Made by a program: the position numbers and the translations under genes | In this document: positions 57,811 to 64,000 of the stretch, piece by piece | How the letters are laid out: each line of letters starts with the position of its first letter | Position numbering within the stretch: position 1 is the stretch's first letter | NCBI GenBank assembly: GCA_010909165.1 | Contig: VJWM01000019.1 | Location: 496,001-560,000 of the forward strand | From: Anthoceros angustus | Taxonomy: Eukaryota; Streptophyta; Anthocerotopsida; Anthocerotales; Anthocerotaceae | Direction: 5' to 3' | DNA length: 64,000 bases | The notes under the pieces: generated by a model | Seen by the model: only the letters and a program-made list of their open reading frames with translations | Told to the model about the DNA's origin: nothing | Databases searched by the model: none

Positions 57811-59000
57811 CGTTCATGCCTAGGGGTTTCTGCAGCTGTCACAAGTGCGGGCGCAAGTTCGGTGGGTTGTTCTAGGTTTTCGGCGGGTTGCGACCCCTCT
57901 GGGTGGGGGCCTCTGGCTAGCCTATTGGGGCTCACCATACAGAGTGCACACTTTGTACCTCTGGTAAAGGCCGGGGATTTTCTGTCCTCGGTCCTCGATT
58001 CCTTCTGGCCCTAACTCTCCCATGTCCTTGTGTCGTCTGCACCTGTACTCTCTACAAATGTTTTCTGCCATCTGACCTTTTCAGTTCAGGTTTTTTCCAT
58101 CAGTCTTCAAGCAGCTGTGGTTATCGTTCTTGGTTATCCCCTCGGCACTTTCCAGGTCTGCTAATTGTTGAGGGGAGAATTCTGTGCTCTTCCCAATGGG
58201 GGAGTCCACAGCTTTTGGGACTCTCAAAGACACTCCCTATCCGGTCTGTGCTCAGCTTTGCTGCAGAATCAAAGGGGTAAAAACCCACATTGGGCAAACG
58301 CATAAGGACTTCGACCACACTGCTTGGGCGGCCCAAGAGCGTCTTGCCACCCCCACCAACTCCGTGGTGCAGGATGCGCTGTCCAGCTCCGTTCTTCCAA
58401 GGGTACCTCTTTCATCATGGGAATGGTTGTGGACCCAGCTTGATCACATCCTTGGGCTGTTTGAAACCCGCTTTTCTTGCCCGCTCATCTTTTGCAAGCT
58501 TACCAAGCACCTCCATGATGACGCCCGGTGCTTCGCATTCCGTTTTCCTCTAGACTGCCTTGCACTTGACTCCCTCAACGAGTTGGCCTAGTGTCTCCTT
58601 GTGCTTCTACCTCGGTGATGTTTGCGCTATACCATGGGTGAGGCTTCTAGCCATCAGGAGGTCGCTAGCCGTCTTCGACATTTTTGGGGTGGCAATTGGG
58701 CAGCTCTCCAAGAGGAGGCTTTGCGTGCTTCCAAGGCTCGTGCGGAATCTAAGCAATGGATGAAACAGGCATCCGGAAATGCAGCAAACCTGCAGCATTG
58801 CAAGTTGTTAGGCCAAGCAGGTCAATATGCCGGGGCCGCTAGGGCCCTTCGCCCCCTCCCCTTCGCCCCTTCCCCCCTTCCCCTTCGCCCCTGATTCGAG
58901 GAGACCATTGCGGCCCTCCGAGCCCTCTACCAGCCCCGATGGACGCCATCCCCCCGGACATATACCACTATGTCCCTGAGATTCCCTTCTCCCTGGATCT
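57811..59000 (+). pseudogene. Non-LTR element, N-terminal part with zinc finger
   Basis: Near 58,236-58,310 it reads YPVCAQLCCRIKGVKTHIGQ then THKDF, a Cys-Cys-His-His finger as found before the RT domain of several non-LTR retroelement proteins. Downstream (58,622-58,990) reads LLGQAGQYAGAARALRPLP, then IPPDIYHYVPEIPFSLDLAT in another frame, the usual linker before the RT. A CCCCTTCGCC run near 58,850-58,890 has expanded. Stops and shifts throughout. Confidence 0.6.
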
Positions 59001-59127
59001 GGCTACTTTTGCTTTGGCCCTCTCTATGGCCCCATGTCTCTCATACATCTTCCCCAACATCTCAAGGACCTTTGGGGAGAGTCATGAGACCCTTTGGATG
59101 AACCTTTGGGGAGAGTCATGGAATGAG

Positions 59128-59538
59128 TCAGACCCTTCCTAGGGCCCTGTAGTGAGCGATGGCGAAGAGAGCACCGCCCAGAGGGTCACCCTGCTGGGTA
59201 CCTTTTGCCGACTCCACGATAGAGACGGCAAATCCCGATGACACGTTCTTGTGCTGATAGTAGAGGTTGGAGGACCTCCCGTAAAACCACCTGACGAAAG
59301 AGATAAGGCTCCCCAAGACACCGCAAGTCTCCCTAAGCTCCTTGAAGATGAGGCCTCTGAAGTTGGTATTGAAGGCGTTCTCTACATTCATTGTAAGACC
59401 ACCCACTCCGGGTAGGTGTCGAGGCATACCTTCACTCCAAACACCATGGACTAGCAACCCCCTATAATGGCAATGTCCAATTGGATGGGATTTAGGTGGT
59501 GCTGGAGAAGGGAGCGGCATTGGAGGGCAATAGTACAA
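59128..59538 (-). pseudogene. Reverse transcriptase palm fragment
   Basis: Minus strand, open for 136 codons: VENAFNTNFRGLIFKELRET, FVRWFYGRSSNLYY, then SAKGTQQGDPLGGALFAIAH. These are RT blocks 4-5 with the NxFN and GTQQGDPLGG motifs. It lies opposite in direction to its neighbours, so this part of the element was inverted or is from another copy. Confidence 0.85.
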
Positions 59539-60880
59539 CTGAGAAGAAGCATGAAGGCTTCCCCTTCCAAGAGATCCGATGATTCGTCTCTGAGACTCCC
59601 CGAGGCACAGTATCAGCCAGGGAAAAGAGCTAGCTCAAGTAAGCTGCAAAGGGCCTGTCCTGGAGGATGAAGCGGGAGGCCAAAGCACGAGTGGAGAGGG
59701 CCGAGCTGCCCATGAACGCTGCCGAGGAAGATACCTTTAGCAACAACAAGCCGTTCCTCCAAATTGCAGTGGCAGGGATGCTTGCCAGTGGGCAAGATCG
59801 CTTGCATGGCACTCGAAAGCCCTAGGAACCATGATGTCACCAAGATTTTGTATTAGGAATAGAGGAGGGAACTTTCCCTCTTCAAGTATCCCTGAGGCTG
59901 GCTAGTGATATGTTATCGGCTGATGCGCGACACGACTTCCCTCCCTTCACGTGATTCATCACCAATGGTTTCAAGGGGTTGCAGTCTTCCCTGCTTGAGA
60001 AGTAGCTTGGTTAGGTTTCCAGTTCGTCCTCACGGACCCCTCCATCCCCCGGGTCCACAAGAGCTTGGCTTCGCTCTTGCTCTAGGAAGGGCGCGGGCGC
60101 CTAGCTACTGGCTCATCTATGTATCATGTCATGGGTTTTCACATCACACCAACCACCTTCTCTACTGTGATGCATTTCCGTCTTGGCATGTTCCAGCCTT
60201 TGGCTTCTTCCCACCTTACTTGCGAGTGCCGCTCTACCCTTGATGACTCAGGATACACCTTGCTCGTTGCCCCCATGGGGGTCATCCCATTTGCACACAT
60301 GACGTCATCTGCGATGTCATGTTTGCCATTGCTCGCGAAAGTGGCTACTTGGCCTGGAGGCAGTGGGGGTACACTCTTCATATAGGTCAGTCAATTAGGG
60401 CTGACTTGTACCACGTTCGCGGCAACAAGGTTCGGTGGGGGACGTGGTGGTCATTGACCTTGCACGCGACTCCATCTCTGCACAGGTTATCACTAACCGT
60501 CCAGGTTGGGCTACTACCGGAGCGGCGGCTATCAAAATCAAGAAATATAGCAGGATGCAAGCGGGGCACCAATTTATTCCACTCGCCCTTCAAACCTATG
60601 AAGTGTTGGCTAAGGACTTCGATACTTTTCTCAAGTCCCGCGCAAGGCTTATCATGCCCTTAGGCACGGTGTGGGGCTATCCCTCTCCTATTTTACGACA
60701 TTCTTCAGACAGCGAGTGTCAATTGTTCTTCAACGGGGCCTCTCTATGGCGATCATGCGCAAAGGAGCGATAGCAAGTGCCACATCCTCCTTTACCTCTA
60801 TAATTTGTAGACCGTTTTCTTTTCCTACATATGACATCGTAGACGCAGTCGGTAACTACCGATAGGGAGCTTTGTAACTT
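59539..60880 (+). pseudogene. Non-LTR element 3' part, copy 1
   Basis: Pieces in several frames: EEGTFPLQVSLRLASDML near 59,860-59,910; then GYTLARCPHGGHPICTH, followed by VMFAIARESGYLAW near 60,250-60,360; then GDVVVIDLARDSISAQ and HQFIPLALQTYEVLAKDF at 60,435-60,630. This is the C-terminal nuclease-like domain of these RT proteins. Aligns with copy 2 at 61.4-62.6 kb and with 10.1-10.8 kb. Confidence 0.7.
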
Positions 60881-61093
60881 CTCCATTTTACCTCGACCCT
60901 CAGGGTCTCTCTCGGTTGTCCTCTACTGGATGGGCTTCTCCCATCAAATTTTTCCCCTAAATTAGAGGAACTAAACTATAATAAAGTTCAAACAAACCGT
61001 AAATAAAGAATCAATCTAAAAATATCTTTTAAAAAATCCTATAGATGAAAATGAAGTACCTAATTCACTTAAAAGTGATGGCTCTTTCTTCTG
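60881..61093. other. Spacer between the two non-LTR 3' copies
   Basis: AT-rich from 60,950; probably the element's 3' tail. Confidence 0.3.
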
Positions 61094-61431
61094 AATAATC
61101 TCGATCATATCGTCACCACTTATAAGGTTCTTCTGAATAATCTCGATCATATCGTCACCACTTATAAGGTTCTTGAATAATCTCGATCATATCGTCACCA
61201 CTTATAAGGTTCTTCCGAATAATCTCGATCATATCGTCACCACTTATAAGGTTCTTGAATAATCTCGATCATATCGTCACCACTTATAAGGTTCTTCCAA
61301 TAATCTCGATCATATATCGTCACCACTTATAAGGTTCTTGAATAATCTCGATCATATCGTCACCACTTATAAGGTTCTTCTGAATAATCTCGATCATATC
61401 GTCACCACTTATCGTCACCACTTATAAGGTT
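61094..61431. repeat. Minisatellite of about 40 bp, 8 copies
   Basis: Unit GAATAATCTCGATCATATCG followed by TCACCACTTATAAGGTTCTT. Units start near 61094, 61135, 61174, 61217, 61256, 61299, 61340 and 61381. Lengths vary by a few bases through TCTG, TCCG or TCC inserts at the joins. Confidence 0.95.
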
Positions 61432-62560
61432 TTGAGTGCCTCACAGCCCGGTGGCAAGCATCCCCGCCTGCAATTTGGGCGTGGGGTGCTCATCGGAGGT
61501 CTCTTCCGGCTTTCTTGGGGAGTTGGGCCCTCTGCCCGCCTTGGCTTCCGTTTCATCCTCCATGACAAGCCCTTTCTCGAGGATCTCGTATCAAGTGTGG
61601 AGGAGGGAACCTTCTCTCTCCAATCGTCCTTGAGACAGGCTAGAGACATGTTATCAGCAGATGCTCGGAAGGACTTCCCTCCTTTCTCTACATTTATCAG
61701 CGATGGCTTTAGGGATTGCGAGGCATCTACGCTCGAGAAGCGGCTCGGCGGGCTTTTGATCATCCTCCGGGACCCCTCCATCTCCGGGTCCACTAGGCGG
61801 CTCGCTCTTGTTACAGGAAGGGAGGGTGCTTGGCTCTTGGCCCGCCCATGCATGAGGATTTCACATCGCGCAACCACCTTCACTCTGCGATGCGATTCCG
61901 TCTCGGCCTACTCCGACTGGCTTCTTCGCTCCTCACTTGTGAGTGCGGCTCTGCTCTTGGCGTCTCGGTGTCCACCTTGCTCGTTGTCCCCACGAAGTCG
62001 CCGCATTGCCACTCATGGCGCCATCCGTGGCGTCATGTTTGCCATTGCTCGCGAAAGTGGCTATATGGCTGGAGGAGGCGGGAGTATACTCTTCTTCTGG
62101 TCGTTCAATCGGCGGACTTATACCTTGTCGTGGCGACGAGGTTGTGGTGGCGGATGTAGTGGTTCTGACCACACGTGGCGCCACCTCCGCCCAGTCATCC
62201 TGGCCAATCGGTGAGTGCTTTGACTCTCAAGGTCCATAAGTATAGCGGGATGCAAGCGGGCCACCTCTTTATCCACTTGCTCTAGAAGCGTATGGGGCAA
62301 TGGTGAGGACTTTGACAAATTCATCAAGTCTTGTGCCAAAGCTTACCATCTTGTGAGGCATAGTCGGTGTCCCTCTCGTACTTCACATACTTCCGGCGGG
62401 TTTCTATTGCTCTTCAGCGCTCTCAGCGGCGATTCTCCATAAGGCGGCGACGGTGGGTGATGCCTTTTCCTCTTCCTCCGTGGTTTGCAGGCCGTTTATT
62501 CTACCTGCATATGACATTGTGGATGCAGTTGGTCACTTTAGGTAGGGAGCTCAGTTGCTC
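61432..62560 (+). pseudogene. Non-LTR element 3' part, copy 2
   Basis: Longer open part (61432-62214) reads KHPRLQFGRGVLIGGLFRLS, EEGTFSLQSSLRQARDMLSA, REGAWLLARPCMRISHRATT, TFTLR, then HGAIRGVMFAIARESGYM. A Cys-x-Cys-Gly remnant (CECGSALG near 61,940) is in another frame, and the tail near 62,360-62,440 matches the other two copies. Dead, but less broken than copy 1. Confidence 0.75.
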
Positions 62561-63217
62561 CTCTTCACTCCGACCCCCGAGTCCCCATTTGTTGTCCCCT
62601 CCTAGATGGTCTCTTTCCATCGTTCTTTCACCTCAATAAATCATCCAATTGTCTTATAAGGTTGTTGAGTTGGTCCCTTCAACAAGGAAACCACTAACTT
62701 CACGCTCTAGCACCCTTGAGTCGCATCACTGTTGGGATGGGGTGCTACCCATCCACCGTTGTAAAAAGCCCGTTGTAGCCGCCTGCTGTGAAGCCCAAAG
62801 CCACTAGCCACAAGTGTCTGTTCTAAACGATTGTTGTCTGATGTTTGTCTTACTGAAAAGACGTATTGGACTTGTTTGAGAGCGCTGCTGGCATGCTCCA
62901 TGGATCCCGGCATGGCTATACGTCCCGTAACTGTTTCGTGAGACACTGCGACTTGGGAGGAGCGGAAGGCTTGCGGCTCCTCCCGACTCCCGATTCTCCG
63001 CTCCAATTCAGGATTGGTCAGTTGCGGACGCATGCGCTCCTTGGCGTGAGACCTTTCCTGGTGGCTCCGGTCCATCAGCAGCTTCTTTGGCACCAGGCCG
63101 ACTGCGGAGCCAACTTCCTTGTGCGGTCTGTACCGAGGATAGGACTTCCTTTCAGTGACTGGACATTGCAATTCTTCATGGCTACAAAAGCAATTTGGTA
63201 GACGTTGGCCCGTCTGA
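62561..63217. other. Intergenic or upstream region
   Basis: A minus-strand open stretch (63171-62707) is Arg/Ser/Gln-rich and unassigned. No recognisable gene, and base composition rises to the GC level of the final open frame. Confidence 0.35.
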
Positions 63218-64000
63218 CGTTCCTGTGGTGCCGCGGTGACTGGCTTTCCTGGCCGAGGCGCAGGAGAGGAGCCATTTTTTGTTGTGTCCGAATCCGAATC
63301 CGAATCGCAACGGGAGCATTGGTGTCAGGTAATTCTGGTGCGATTGTGTCGCGGCTCAGGCTGGAGGGAGGGATGGATGGATTGCGCGCTTACGGTATAC
63401 GAATTCTGTGTGCAGGATGCTGGAGGTTCCGTGCGGACTCCGGGAGGCGGTATGATCCAGCTTTCTGTGCCTGGCGCGCTTGGTCACGGAAACATGGAGC
63501 GGGCCTTGGGAATTGGTGCTTTCATGTGCTATCACGCATGGCAGATTCGGGGTGCGGGAGATGTCTGTCATGCTCAGGTTGCGTCCCAGGCATGTAACTC
63601 CATGCGCGTTTGTAACGGTGCTCGGCTGGCTACGCTTCCGGGTAGCTGGTCGGGTGTTTCGTGGCATTTGAGATCAGGCTCTTCTTGGAATGTGCTGCCT
63701 AGGGGAAGGAGCTTTTTCGTTCACCGTCCTGCGGGGTCGGAACTGGTTGCCAGAGTCTTCTCGGAGGAGCACCATGAGTCTGGTGTTGATGGTGCAATGA
63801 GCCCCCGGGGCGTTGAATCGGAGCATGCCGGGCGAGAGTGCGAAGATGCGCCGTGCTCGGCTCCTGCGTCTGTGGTGGATGGGATTCAAGTTAGCCAGTC
63901 TGGAGACAGCGGTCCCTTGGCTGCCTCTGGTGCCGAAGGAGCTGCATTTGCAGGTGTAGGTGTAGGTCAAGCAGAAGGAGACGGAGCCGTACAATTTTTT
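63218..64000 (+). CDS. Unrecognised open frame running off the window
   Basis: Open for 261 codons from the stop at 63215-63217 to the end, long for chance at this GC content. A possible first Met is at 63377 (MDCALTVYEF). A TGTGTGCAG/GAT at 63407-63418 could instead be an acceptor that begins an exon. Readable parts are SVPGALGHGNMERALGIGAF, SWHLRSGSSWNVLPRGRSFF and a tail of GAEGAAFAGVGVGQAEG. No known domain recognised. May be a host gene or the edge of another element. Confidence 0.4.

Noticed and set aside
61094-61431. CRISPR-like array
   Set aside because: Repeats are directly adjacent with no unique spacers, and the context is a plant retroelement.
62707-63171. 155-codon minus-strand frame
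   Set aside because: No domain, no start context and biased composition; kept only as a note in the spacer entry.

Overview
The window looks like nuclear DNA of a seed-free land plant. Nine host genes are recognisable, and seven of them are split by short GT-AG (rarely GC-AG) introns of about 75-250 bp. Three features narrow the lineage. The pentatricopeptide-repeat (PPR) protein at 31.3-34.4 kb ends in a DYW deaminase of the KPAxA/DRH variant, which is associated with U-to-C organelle RNA editing in hornworts, lycophytes and ferns. A PACRG-like gene fits a lineage with flagellated sperm. The transposons are of plant type (Ty1/copia, LINE-like, pogo-like). Short introns and dense genes favour a compact genome such as a hornwort, but a lycophyte or fern is not excluded.

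Layout. 0-5.3 kb: an organellar initiation factor IF-3 gene (+), convergent with a 12-exon oligopeptide transporter (-). 6.2-9.6 kb: a TIR-bounded pogo-like DNA transposon holding a broken DDE transposase, a fragment of the Paf1-complex gene LEO1 with its splice sites, and a CpG-rich minisatellite. 10-13 kb: a LINE fragment and an S1-domain gene. 13.5-22.5 kb: a large decayed region bounded by inverted repeats. Its right arm carries a ParB/sulfiredoxin-like domain followed by a DNA-methylase domain, and it is dotted with GGCGCC-type palindromes. 24.2-31.1 kb: a GNA-like lectin, an ASHR1-type SET/MYND methyltransferase (14 exons, 479 aa), tRNA-Glu(CTC) and the proteasome assembly factor UMP1/POMP. 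31.3-41.4 kb: the PPR-DYW protein, a patatin-like lipase (7 exons, 540 aa) and a long-chain polyprenyl diphosphate synthase (12 exons, 421 aa), all on the minus strand.

42-47.2 kb is a nest of LINE and Ty1/copia pieces that has been tandemly duplicated (about 2.1-2.2 kb per unit). 47.6-49.1 kb holds PACRG-like (9 exons, 215 aa). 50-51.1 kb is a foldback element with internal minisatellites. 52.9-57.8 kb is a complete but dead copia element with both LTRs. 57.8-62.6 kb holds pieces of a non-LTR element in both orientations. The window ends in an unrecognised reading frame that runs off the edge.

The host genes are housekeeping in character (organelle translation and RNA editing, prenyl-lipid synthesis, peptide transport, proteasome assembly, chromatin or protein methylation, cilium) and do not form one pathway. 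Gene models come from reading splice sites and keeping frame by eye. They are internally consistent: spliced lengths are multiples of three and match family lengths. They are not confirmed by transcripts.
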